Source: Rhodococcus rhodnii
GTDB taxonomy: Bacteria; Actinomycetota; Actinomycetes; Mycobacteriales; Pseudonocardiaceae
Assembly (NCBI GenBank): GCA_000720375.1
Contig: JOAA01000045.1
Span: 11,423-75,422, forward strand
Length of the DNA: 64,000 bases
Direction: 5' to 3'
How positions within the stretch are numbered: position 1 is the first letter of the stretch; every line of letters starts with the position of its first letter. The notes under the pieces were generated by a model that saw only the letters and a program-made list of their open reading frames with translations, had not been told where the DNA came from and ran no database searches. The translations under genes were made by a program, and so were the position numbers. Below are positions 20,301 to 28,530 of the stretch, piece by piece.

Positions 20301-22490
20301 GAACTGGGCCTCGAAGAACCAGTCCTCCCGCGCGACGGGTGTTTCGGCTCGCAGATAGCCCCGCCGCCACGGTCCACCCGCCGGGTCGAACTCGGTCACC
20401 TCGTTGATGAACGGCGTCCGGCCCTCCGACATCCGTGGACTGCGGATGTGGCACCGCGTTCGCTCCCATCCGGGTCCGAAACAGTCAGCCGGACGGCCAT
20501 CTGCGAACGCACGCACCGCGTCGGGATCGAATCGGCGAACCGAGCAAACGACGACCGGTGGATCGACCTGTTCGGAGTCACTGAGCACCTCGGCCGCCGG
20601 ATCCCACTGCACGCCGCCGAGCGCAGCGAGTTCCGTCTCGGTGAAATAGCCGGCAACGCAGTCGCGGGCTGTCATGCGGGGTTCGTCGCCGACATACCAG
20701 GTGCCGCGAAAGAACGACATGCGCACACCGTCGTGGTCGCCGTACCCGTCGACGTGAGTCTCGCCGCGAACCGGCTCACCGAGCTGGGGTGGGCTGCCAT
20801 GGAAGGTCAACTTGGCACTGAGCAGCCGGTGGAATCGCTCGCCCGCGCCGGGCTGATCGGCACCGGCATCACTGAGCACGGCGGCGACACCGGCGTCGAT
20901 GCCATTGACTTGGTTGACGCACGGCTGTGGTGAAGACACCGGCACAGGAACCTCGCCACGCCGCACGGCGGCGCGGACTACAGCTTGCGTACGCTGCTGG
21001 GAAAGCAGGAACCTCTGGTGGACTTCTGCCTGGAGCGCCAGGAATTCCTGATGGCGCGCGGAGATCTGCCGATAGATGTCCCCTGCCACCGGCGACGCCG
21101 TCCGAGGGGACGCCGTGGCGGATATGTCTGCGGTTCGTACCTCGGGGGCGACCACTGACAACGACGGCGGACGCGGCATTGTCTGTGGAGAGGCATTTTC
21201 CGCTGCCGACGCACAGTTTCGCGCCAAGTGGTCGAACAGCGGATCCGTCCGCATGGGCACGCCCGCCGCGACGAGTTCCGCGACAGTGTTGACGAGGTGG
21301 TGCACACCACGTCCGTCCATGGCGACCGCGAGATACTCCCGATCGCCCAGGATCCGGTGAATCCACCCCGTGCACAGCGCCTGTGGACCATGCTCGATGA
21401 ACACGCGTACCCCGTCAGCCCATGCGCGCTCGACGGTCGCGGCGAAGTCGACCGTGGTCACCGCCTGCGCGGTGAGCGCGTCCGCCGCAGCTTCCGGCGT
21501 AGGTGAATACCAGTCCACAGTGGCACAGGAGTAGAACCGTACGCCCGGTACGTCGAAAGTCGGCCGGTGGTGCAACTGCCGCCAGTGCTCCCGGACCTCG
21601 TGCAACTCGGGCGCGTGCACCGCGATCTCGTAGTCGAGGGGCAGCGCACGTCCCGGTCCGAGCCGACTGATGACTCGTTCACATCCCGCCGCCTCACCGC
21701 CCACGACGCACGAGTCAGGAGCGTTGATCGCCATCAAGTGCACCGCGGGCTCACCGTCGAGCGCCGCGCGAATGTCTTCCACCGGTGCGTTGACGATGTG
21801 GCTCGCCCAACGATCGCCATCGATCCCGAGCCGACGCCACACGCGACGCACCGCCTCGAACTCACCCACCAGTGCGCTGGTGAACAGCACGGATCCCTGT
21901 GCGTCCGCGACCAGGCCGGGGACGTCCCGCCACACCTGCATGGCCACGAGCGCATTGGATTCGCCGGACGAGTAGCCGATGACCGCGTTCGGCGAGATGC
22001 CCAGCAAGCCCCGGTTGATCTCGGTGTGCACCTGGGCGAGCAAGCCGGCTCCCCAGATCTGGTCGAGGACGGGCACACTGTCCACTTTGGTGTCCGTGTA
22101 CGCCCATCCGGCGGCGTCCAGCGAGCCGCAGCGTGCCTCGATGGTCGCCATGATCTCGGGGAACGCGTTCATCAACTCCTTGCCCATGCCTTGGTAGGCG
22201 GCGGCACCGTTGGTGAAGACGAACGCGATCTCGCCCTTTGTCGGAGTCTCACAGAAGGCCACACCTTCGGGTCGCCGCCCAGCACCTGTCAACCACCCGC
22301 GGGCGGCTGCCGCGCGTGCGGCGTGCTGCACCGATCCCGCGGCGAGGATGACCAAGCGCGCCGGCCCTTGGCCGGATTCACGGCCTGCCGCCAGCGCCCT
22401 CAGTGCGTCGTGGCGATCCCTGCCTGAGTAGACGTGCATGCGGAGCGGAACGTTTCGGCCGCCGTCGGCGGCAGTCGGTCCGAATCCCAT
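17373..22490 (-). CDS. PfaC/PfaB-like PUFA synthase subunit: AT and multiple hotdog/DH domains, no KS
   Basis: A 1705-residue subunit. The N-terminal acyltransferase-like domain (about 50-400) has the nucleophile motif GYSSGESNAL near residue 170. Then come at least three FabA-like hotdog segments. One near 735 (WFFEAQF..NPFMPGSL) has Gln where the catalytic His is expected. One near 945 (WYFEQNGYPAMPF) is also His-less. One near 1140 (WFFKAHFFQDPVQPGSLG) has the His. A PKS-type DH-like segment (FHGPSFQHLV) is near 1450, and about 100 C-terminal residues are unassigned. PfaC-type proteins introduce and isomerise double bonds during iterative synthesis. Lacking a KS, it must work with the PfaA-like protein encoded 30 bases upstream. 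ATG 22490 follows GAGG. Confidence 0.88.
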   Translation of the reverse strand: MGFGPTAADGGRNVPLRMHVYSGRDRHDALRALAAGRESGQGPARLVILAAGSVQHAARAAAARGWLTGAGRRPEGVAFCETPTKGEIAFVFTNGAAAYQGMGKELMNAFPEIMATIEARCGSLDAAGWAYTDTKVDSVPVLDQIWGAGLLAQVHTEINRGLLGISPNAVIGYSSGESNALVAMQVWRDVPGLVADAQGSVLFTSALVGEFEAVRRVWRRLGIDGDRWASHIVNAPVEDIRAALDGEPAVHLMAINAPDSCVVGGEAAGCERVISRLGPGRALPLDYEIAVHAPELHEVREHWRQLHHRPTFDVPGVRFYSCATVDWYSPTPEAAADALTAQAVTTVDFAATVERAWADGVRVFIEHGPQALCTGWIHRILGDREYLAVAMDGRGVHHLVNTVAELVAAGVPMRTDPLFDHLARNCASAAENASPQTMPRPPSLSVVAPEVRTADISATASPRTASPVAGDIYRQISARHQEFLALQAEVHQRFLLSQQRTQAVVRAAVRRGEVPVPVSSPQPCVNQVNGIDAGVAAVLSDAGADQPGAGERFHRLLSAKLTFHGSPPQLGEPVRGETHVDGYGDHDGVRMSFFRGTWYVGDEPRMTARDCVAGYFTETELAALGGVQWDPAAEVLSDSEQVDPPVVVCSVRRFDPDAVRAFADGRPADCFGPGWERTRCHIRSPRMSEGRTPFINEVTEFDPAGGPWRRGYLRAETPVAREDWFFEAQFTDNPFMPGSLMLDGSLQASAFYLAAMGYTVDRDGWRFEPVPDHAYHVRNRGRVTRDNRDLTVEVFVREISAGPQPTLFADVLCTVDGIKVFHVHRLGLRLVPDWPLSYWRQLGPPAVQTTGEPVAPAELAGLRGYHESKPVAEVDGFRFDYASLLALAWGKPSEAFGPAYKAFDGPRRITRMPGPPYGFMSRVVSLDGPFLGMKTGTRAEVEYDVPEEVWYFEQNGYPAMPFAVLLEVVLQACGWVGLYVGGALAGGETDLLIRNLDGTGTVTGEIRPGTRTLRTRAVLTRASRAAGVILMSFDVECFADEQPVFTLSSGFGFFAPEAFENQVGLPGSDAERAQIEASCDSVVDLTRRPDRYFSGSLRLAGPMLLMLDRVTGYWPDGGEAGLGRLRAEKDVDPGEWFFKAHFFQDPVQPGSLGVESMCQLLQFYLIERDFGAGLRNPRFEPVLPGRQVTWKYRGQVVPTNKRVTVEMDIVEVDEHDRHAVAHGWLWVDGKRIYHVKNLGMRVVEDASGGALASSAEEETILGRVSKPPSAIAGPDAVPGATAETPKDNQYSRRPGDARNRPAVSRLRPPAGTDSHRTGTSIHDLDPAVDTWLLDHCPTFTVPALPMMSILDLLARAATAYSDRCVTAIRDVRLRRWVQVWKPVRLRTEVSGWGDELDVTLLMWREAATPALSRFEPVASATVLVGRLPAEYRAPEPLTDAEPAADPYSSGVVFHGPSFQHLVSLRMGSAGASGVLDAGRGSVPRGMLNQGLLDAATHVIPHDRLWLWSSEIGREWVGFPHEITTFQSFAPLPDTGRVYVEARFAGFHHGNRMRPVFDLWLSDEWRLLATIRLVDALMPKGSLGMAEPGDRRAFLRDRRYVDGLGISVTDGDVTTVSIADVEQFDWLVGTVAQLYDLPPGARGRDHLPFIAIRDHVARLARVHPSAVAVALREHRAWPKARPGEVHHLHVEQTADHLTVRSIVPPP

Positions 22491-22520
22491 ATGGACTGCC
22501 TCACCTTCCCATGACCAGTG

Positions 22521-25500
22521 TCATTCCGGGCGCAGCACGAGATTCACGGCGAGCAGTTCTGCCCGCGGTGATCCATCGGTGTCGAGAAGACCGATGTCGC
22601 ATACAGCACGGTCGAGGTAGACCTGTTTGGCCCGCACGACACACCGCATCGGCCTGTCCGCCGGACCTTCCCTGTGCAACCGGTACTCGCCGACCGACAT
22701 GGGCAACGTGGCGCCGCCAAGCACCTGCTTGCCCCACAGCAGGGACAACTGGAGGCAGGCGTCCGTAGCCGCGGGGTCGGTCCGCCACACTGTGCCGTTC
22801 AAGCCGTTCAAGCCGGTCCAGCCCAACGCCTCCAGGCCGACGACGTCAGCGGTCGCTCCCAAGCGCGAGACGCCGTGCAGCGAACGGATCGCCTGGAAAC
22901 TTCGGCCGTGGAAGAGGACACGCCCGTCGTAGATCTCCGCCTGCTCCACCGGTTGGAGATCCGGCGGAGAATCCCATGTGGTCGTCGGTCCGGCGCCCGC
23001 ACTGCCGGAGTGCACGGTCGCCCGGTAGTGCGGCCTGCCATCGTCGCCGAGCAGTTCCAGCCTCAGCGCCGGACCGTCGGCAGCGCAGCGCACGGCGAGA
23101 CGTGTGCCGCCGTCTTCGAAACGGTCCAGGCTGATCTTGCGCAGCATACTGATGTCGCGAATCACCGCGGCGCGCTCCGGTGAACGTGACTCCCGTGCCG
23201 CTGCCGCGAACCACTCGAGCACCATGGCCACCGGCACGACCGGCCCACCCGCGATGCTGTGGTCCGCCAGGTACGGATGCGTCCGCGCGCTCAGCCGGAT
23301 CTCCGCCCTCATGGCGCGCTGATGGGCAGCCCCTGGCAACTGGTCGCCACCGCCGCCAGACGCGATGACGACCTGGGCCTCGCCCGACGGGCGACCGAGT
23401 TCGGCGACGAACGCCTTCGTTCCGGCGGCCACCGGGATCAGCGGCACCTGAAGGCTGCGGAAGTGGCGCTCAACCTCCGGCGTGACCACGCCGGCATGCC
23501 ACGGTCCCCACGCGATCGACCGAACCACGCTGCCCGGCCGCTTCGCCGCCTCGGCGCTCGCGACCTGGTTGAGCACCTCGTTGGCCATCGCATAGTCGCT
23601 CTGGCCAGGATTGCCGTAACGTGCCACCACCGAGGAGAACACACACAGCACATCGAGAGGATCATTCGCCGTCGCGTCCAGCAGCGACAGCAGGCCGGTG
23701 ACCTTCGTGTCGAAGACCTGTCCGAACTGCCGCAGGGTCTTGTCCGCGACCCGCTTGTCAGCGAGCACACCGGCTCCGTGCACGACGCCGGTGATCGGCC
23801 CCCAACTCCGCCGCACCTCGTCGAGCGCCTCGGCCAATGCCTTGCCATCCCTGACGTCCACCGGGAAGTAGCGCACCTTGGATCCGGCTCGCTCCAAGGC
23901 CTCGATCGTGCCCCTGACCTCACGCGCGGCCCTGACCGCCTCGACCAGCGAACCCACGTCGATGGGAGCCGGCCGCTGCCCGGTCCGTCGCCGCTCGAGC
24001 TCGGTCACGATCTGCTTGAGCGAGGCGTCGTCCGTGGCGCCTCGCAACTCATCCGGCTCATCAAGCAACGGCGTGCGTCCAATGAGGACAATTCGCGGGT
24101 GGTGCGCCTCGGCGAGGGCACGCAGCGAGGCAGCCGTCACCCCCCGCCCGCCGCCAGTCGCCACGATCACGGATTCCGGTCCGATCCTCGGCGTGCCAAC
24201 GGATTCGACACGTGTCTCGACAAGTTCCACTGTGGTCCTGATGCCGTCCGCGCGCAGACCCACCTCCAGCGTCGGCCCACCGACGAGGAGTTCCCGGACG
24301 ATGTCCTCGGCGATCGCCGAAGCCGTCCGGCCGCCGCGCTCACAGTCGATCGCCTTGACACTGGCGGCCGTCCATTCCTGAGCAACGGTCCTGGCGAGCG
24401 CGGCAACGCCACCGAGCCAAGCGCGGGTCGGCTCACGACCGCCGAGCCCGAAGTCCCCTCCGGTGTCCTGCACGGTCACGAACACACCCCCGTACTCCTC
24501 GAAACACCGCGCCACCGTCGACGCGGCGCGGAACGCTTCGACGTTGACGGCTATGGCCTGCTCCTCGGAGTCGACATCTCGCAGGCCGCCAAGGAAGACC
24601 ACACCGGCGACGTCAGGGACGACGTCGGTGACGACACTGGCGGACAAGCCGTGTTCGTTGAGCCTGTCCACGACCAGCTGAGCGATACCGCAACCGTCAT
24701 CCGTGACCGCCAGCGGACCATCGCCCAACCCGGCCATCGCCAAACCCGATGCCTCAGCGGGCACCGTCCGCACAGCGAGCCGGGTGAGCGACGACACCCC
24801 GTCGGCACCGATGCTCGATCCTGCAAGCAGATCTTCGGTACCAACGCTCGACCCTGCAAGCAGATCTTCGGTACCAACGCTCGACCCTGCAAGCAGATCT
24901 TCGGTGGCTTCCCTGAACTTGTCGACGATCTGACCAACCGTGCGCAACTTGCCGAGCTCCATGGCATCCACATCGGGCAGGCCCGGCACCTTTTCCCGCA
25001 GCGCCGAAAGGATCTCCACCCGCTTGATCGAATCGATCCCCAGATCAGCTTCCAGCTCCATCCCGGCATCGAGGATCTCCGGCGGATAGCCCGTCTTATC
25101 CGCGACCACCGACAGCAGCACCGACGCCAGGTCCACCGCTTCGGTGTCCACTGTGCCGACGCTCGACCCTGCAAGCAGATCCTCGGTACCAACGCTCGAC
25201 CCTGCAAGCAGATCCTCGGTACCAACGCTCGACCCTGCAAGCAGATCCTCGGTACCAACGCTCGATCCCACAAGCAGATCCTCCGTGTCCGGCCCGGCAA
25301 GCAGGTCCCGTGGCGTCCGCGGCATCAGATCGGGCAACTCCTCGTGCTCCGTGACTGTCGCGCGCAGAGCCCGTGCCCACGTGTCGGCAAGCTTCAGGAA
25401 AGCGACGTGGCTGTCGGCCATCGCCCGCTGATACGCGGCATGCGCGTCCATCGTCCGGCGCGCGAGATCCTCGTGAACACGCAGCCCCCCATCACCAACG

Positions 25501-28500
25501 ACGTCGGTGCCAATGCTCGATCCTGCGAGCAGATCTTCGGTACCGATACTCGATCCTGCGAGCAGATCTTCGGTGGGCTTTGGCGGATTCGGCGGCGGCA
25601 GCGCCTCCGCACCGCCGACCGGGGGATACCTGCGGTTGTAGTTGACACCCGAGATCTTCAACACCGCCTTGGACTTCCGCACCGACTGACGTCGCGCAGG
25701 TGGCGCGTAGCCGACCCACAACGCGTCCAGATCCATAGCCATGCCTCGCGCGCAGAGCAGTCCCAATGCGTCGTAGAGACTCGTGACGCCGTTGCCACCC
25801 TTGCGATCGAGACTCACAGCCGTGTGTTCGCGGTCACCGAGTATCTTGCCGACCAGGCCGGTGACCGCAGAACCTGCGCCGATCTCAATGAACGTGCGCA
25901 CCCCATGGGAGTACATCGCTTCGATCTGATCGACGAACCGCACACCGGACGCGAGGTGATCCGCGACGCGGTGGCGTACGGCATCCGGATCCGCCGGGTA
26001 TTTAGCGGCGTCCACGTTGCCGTACACGTCAATCCGCGGGCCGTGGATGTCCATGCTGGACAGGAAATGCCGCAACGGACCACCCGCCGCGATGACCAAT
26101 GGGCTGTGAAAACCGGTCGCGGCGTTGAGTCGCTGTGCCAACAGCCCTGCCTTAGCGAGCTTGCCTTCGAAGACCTCGACCGCCGAAGCACTGCCCGACA
26201 CGACGACCTGTCGCGGTGCGTTGTCGTTGGCCACCCATAGTTTCTCATCACCGCAGCTGGCGATGACCGCCTCGATATCGCCGCGGGAGCCGGAAACGGC
26301 CACCATCACGCCAGGAACGGCCGCCGCGTCACGCATCAGCTCACCCCGGCGTCGGGCCAGCCGTACCAGGGCTTCCCCGTCGAACGCCCCAGCGACGTGC
26401 AATCCGACCAACTCGCCAAAGCTGTGCCCTGCCACACAATCCGGCCTCAGCCCAAGCGCACGCAGCACGTTGAGCAACGCCAAGCTCGACACCGCGAGGG
26501 CCGGTTGCGCCCACTCGGTCTCGGTCAGCAGCCGTTCCTGCGCCGCCTGTTCGGCATCGGTGAAGACGGGAATCGGGAAGACCACGTCGTGCAGTGGCCG
26601 ATCGCCGATGTCGATCGCGGCCGCCCAATCCCAGACCGCGCCCGCCGCTGGAAAGTGCATTGCCACGTCGGCGCCCATACCGACGTACTGGCTGCCCTGG
26701 CCGGGAAACAAGAACGCGACATCGCCGGGTGCCGCGGGGCCGGCTCCGTAGTGCAGTCCATTCGGCGTCGAGAACGAAGCGCCCGGCTGCTTCTCGATCA
26801 GTGCGACAGCCTGCTCGAGCCTGCTCGCAAGCTCCCCCGCATCGGATGCCACCACTGCCAGTCGGACGTGGTCGTCGTGGCGGAACATCTGCTGCGTCTC
26901 CCGCGCGACCCAAGCCAAGTCGTGCTGACCCAGATCGTCCTGGGCGATGCCCCGAGCACGGCCCACGAGTTCCGTCATGGTGGGCGCACTGAGGAGCACG
27001 AGTTCAGCGGGCATCGTGCGGGCGCGCAACGCCGGGACACCGCCGGCATTCCCGGCCCCAGGGATGTATTCCTCAAGCGTCACATGGAAGTTGGTGCCAC
27101 CGAAGCCGAAGCTGGACACCGAGGCCCGGCGTGGATGCGTCGAGCCGCGTACCCACGGGCGGGCATGCGTATTGAGGTACAACGGGCTGCTTTCCATACC
27201 CAGCTCGGGGTTCGGGCACTCGACCTTGAGCGTCGGCGGAAACACCTTGTGCTGCAAGGCGAGCACTGCTTTCAGCATTCCAGCCGCACCGGCCGCGCCT
27301 TTGGTGTGGCCGACCTGGGATTTCACCGAACCGAGCGCACACCACCGGCCTGCCCGGCCGGTCTGTTCGAACGTCGCACGCAGTGCGGCGAACTCGGCCG
27401 CGTCGCCCGCTTTGGTGCCTGTGCCGTGTGCCTCGACGAGTTCGACGGTGTCCGGGCCGTAGCCCGCCGCTTCGTACGTCCGCCGCAGCGCCCTAGCCTG
27501 CCCCTGAGGCAGCGGCGCGTAGACCGCGGTTCCGCGGCCGTCCGAGGACGCGCCGATGCCGCGAATGACCGCGTAGATCCGGTCACCGTCCCGTTCGGCG
27601 TCCTCCAGTCGCTTGAGCGCGAACATGACCAGGCCCTCGCCGAGCACCGTGCCGTCCGCGGCATCCGAGAACGGCCGGCAGTCCCCGGTCGGCGAGAGCG
27701 CCGGTGTCTTGCTGAAGCACATGTACATCGAGATGTCGTTGAACGCGTCGACACCACCGGTGATCACCAGGTCGGACTGGCCGAGGGCGAGCTCGTTCAC
27801 AGCACTGGACACCGCGGCGAACGAGCTCGCGCACGCGGCGTCCGCGGTGAAGTTGGTGCCGCGCAGGTCGAACTTGTTGGCGATCCGGCCTGCGACGACA
27901 TTGCCGAGCAGCCCGGGGAAAGTCGCTTCCTGCCATGGCACGTAATGGCCGGCGATCTTGTCGCAGATCGCCTGTGCCTCGGGCTCCGCGACACCACTCT
28001 CCCGCAACGCCTTGAGCCACACCGGACGCTCGAGCCGAGCGGACATCGTGGTGAGCAGTTCCAGCGCCCCGAGGCCGAGGATGACGCTTACCCGTTCGCG
28101 GCTCATCGCTGTGAGGTCACCGCCGTTCGCGTCGGTCAGCACCTTCTCGGCCACCATCAGCGCGAGCAGCTGGGTCGTGTCGGTGGCCTCCACGGTGTTC
28201 GGCGGTATGCCGTACGCGACGGGGTCGAAGTCGATCGGAGGCAGGAAAGCCCCTCGGCGGCTGTAAGTCTTATCCTGGGCTGCCGGGTCTGGATCGTAGT
28301 AGTCCTCGACCAGCCAATGGGTCGGCGGAACATCGGTGATCAGATCGCGTCCTTCCAGCACGCTACGCCAGAAACCCTCGACATCCGTTGAGCCTGGCAT
28401 CAGGGCGCCGACTCCTACGACGGCAATGGGCTGCTGCCGGACACGACCAAAGACCTGCTCGCAGGGTTGAGCATCGGCGCTGTCGCCGGACATCATCTTG

Positions 28501-28505
28501 ATCAT
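22521..28505 (-). CDS. PfaA-like iterative synthase KS-AT-ACP-KR-DH
   Basis: 1994 residues from the ATG at 28505, which follows CGAGGTG; a longer frame extends into the next gene and was rejected. The KS has Cys225 in DAACASSF, EAHGTGTKAG and QVGHTKGAAG. The AT has Ser695 in AGHSFGELV and a GFHS motif. A single ACP has Ser1159 in LGIDSIKRVEIL, the PUFA-synthase type. The KR (about 1445-1660) has GGGRGV and SDYAMANE. The C-terminal DH (about 1730-1990) has HPYLADHSI. PUFA synthases normally carry several tandem ACPs; this one has one, flanked by 11-residue tandem repeats (see repeat features). It builds the main chain iteratively with the PfaC- and PfaD-like partners. Confidence 0.93.
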   Translation of the reverse strand: MIKMMSGDSADAQPCEQVFGRVRQQPIAVVGVGALMPGSTDVEGFWRSVLEGRDLITDVPPTHWLVEDYYDPDPAAQDKTYSRRGAFLPPIDFDPVAYGIPPNTVEATDTTQLLALMVAEKVLTDANGGDLTAMSRERVSVILGLGALELLTTMSARLERPVWLKALRESGVAEPEAQAICDKIAGHYVPWQEATFPGLLGNVVAGRIANKFDLRGTNFTADAACASSFAAVSSAVNELALGQSDLVITGGVDAFNDISMYMCFSKTPALSPTGDCRPFSDAADGTVLGEGLVMFALKRLEDAERDGDRIYAVIRGIGASSDGRGTAVYAPLPQGQARALRRTYEAAGYGPDTVELVEAHGTGTKAGDAAEFAALRATFEQTGRAGRWCALGSVKSQVGHTKGAAGAAGMLKAVLALQHKVFPPTLKVECPNPELGMESSPLYLNTHARPWVRGSTHPRRASVSSFGFGGTNFHVTLEEYIPGAGNAGGVPALRARTMPAELVLLSAPTMTELVGRARGIAQDDLGQHDLAWVARETQQMFRHDDHVRLAVVASDAGELASRLEQAVALIEKQPGASFSTPNGLHYGAGPAAPGDVAFLFPGQGSQYVGMGADVAMHFPAAGAVWDWAAAIDIGDRPLHDVVFPIPVFTDAEQAAQERLLTETEWAQPALAVSSLALLNVLRALGLRPDCVAGHSFGELVGLHVAGAFDGEALVRLARRRGELMRDAAAVPGVMVAVSGSRGDIEAVIASCGDEKLWVANDNAPRQVVVSGSASAVEVFEGKLAKAGLLAQRLNAATGFHSPLVIAAGGPLRHFLSSMDIHGPRIDVYGNVDAAKYPADPDAVRHRVADHLASGVRFVDQIEAMYSHGVRTFIEIGAGSAVTGLVGKILGDREHTAVSLDRKGGNGVTSLYDALGLLCARGMAMDLDALWVGYAPPARRQSVRKSKAVLKISGVNYNRRYPPVGGAEALPPPNPPKPTEDLLAGSSIGTEDLLAGSSIGTDVVGDGGLRVHEDLARRTMDAHAAYQRAMADSHVAFLKLADTWARALRATVTEHEELPDLMPRTPRDLLAGPDTEDLLVGSSVGTEDLLAGSSVGTEDLLAGSSVGTEDLLAGSSVGTVDTEAVDLASVLLSVVADKTGYPPEILDAGMELEADLGIDSIKRVEILSALREKVPGLPDVDAMELGKLRTVGQIVDKFREATEDLLAGSSVGTEDLLAGSSVGTEDLLAGSSIGADGVSSLTRLAVRTVPAEASGLAMAGLGDGPLAVTDDGCGIAQLVVDRLNEHGLSASVVTDVVPDVAGVVFLGGLRDVDSEEQAIAVNVEAFRAASTVARCFEEYGGVFVTVQDTGGDFGLGGREPTRAWLGGVAALARTVAQEWTAASVKAIDCERGGRTASAIAEDIVRELLVGGPTLEVGLRADGIRTTVELVETRVESVGTPRIGPESVIVATGGGRGVTAASLRALAEAHHPRIVLIGRTPLLDEPDELRGATDDASLKQIVTELERRRTGQRPAPIDVGSLVEAVRAAREVRGTIEALERAGSKVRYFPVDVRDGKALAEALDEVRRSWGPITGVVHGAGVLADKRVADKTLRQFGQVFDTKVTGLLSLLDATANDPLDVLCVFSSVVARYGNPGQSDYAMANEVLNQVASAEAAKRPGSVVRSIAWGPWHAGVVTPEVERHFRSLQVPLIPVAAGTKAFVAELGRPSGEAQVVIASGGGGDQLPGAAHQRAMRAEIRLSARTHPYLADHSIAGGPVVPVAMVLEWFAAAARESRSPERAAVIRDISMLRKISLDRFEDGGTRLAVRCAADGPALRLELLGDDGRPHYRATVHSGSAGAGPTTTWDSPPDLQPVEQAEIYDGRVLFHGRSFQAIRSLHGVSRLGATADVVGLEALGWTGLNGLNGTVWRTDPAATDACLQLSLLWGKQVLGGATLPMSVGEYRLHREGPADRPMRCVVRAKQVYLDRAVCDIGLLDTDGSPRAELLAVNLVLRPE
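24805..24903. repeat. 33-bp tandem repeat in the PfaA-like gene, array A (3 copies)
   Basis: Three near-identical 33-base units, in frame, encoding TEDLLAGSSVG or its Ile variant on the C-terminal side of the ACP. The units differ from array B mainly by one silent base (ATCTTCG against ATCCTCG). Confidence 0.95.
25153..25284. repeat. 33-bp tandem repeat in the PfaA-like gene, array B (4 copies)
   Basis: Four units encoding T/EDLLAGSSVG (the distal one has LLVGSSVG) just N-terminal to the ACP, followed by a degenerate half-copy (RDLLAGPD) up to about 25310. The central units are identical at DNA level, which points to recent duplication or gene conversion. Confidence 0.95.
25507..25572. repeat. 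33-bp tandem repeat in the PfaA-like gene, array C (2 copies)
   Basis: Two units encoding TEDLLAGSSIG between the AT and a helical segment rich in Ala and Arg that precedes the ACP block. With arrays A and B there are nine full units within 770 bases. Confidence 0.95.
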
Positions 28506-28530
28506 CACCTCGAAATGTAGGTGTGCTGGT

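Noticed and set aside
24805..25572. Repeat arrays as a CRISPR
   Set aside because: Units are contiguous, without spacers, in frame in a coding gene and encode a regular peptide.
23259..26240. 993-residue plus-strand open frame opposite the PfaA-like gene
   Set aside because: Antisense shadow in high-GC sequence; its repeats are the reverse of the TEDLLAGSSVG repeats and it shows no family.
26397..28391. 664-residue plus-strand open frame
   Set aside because: Antisense shadow of the KS-AT part of the PfaA-like gene.
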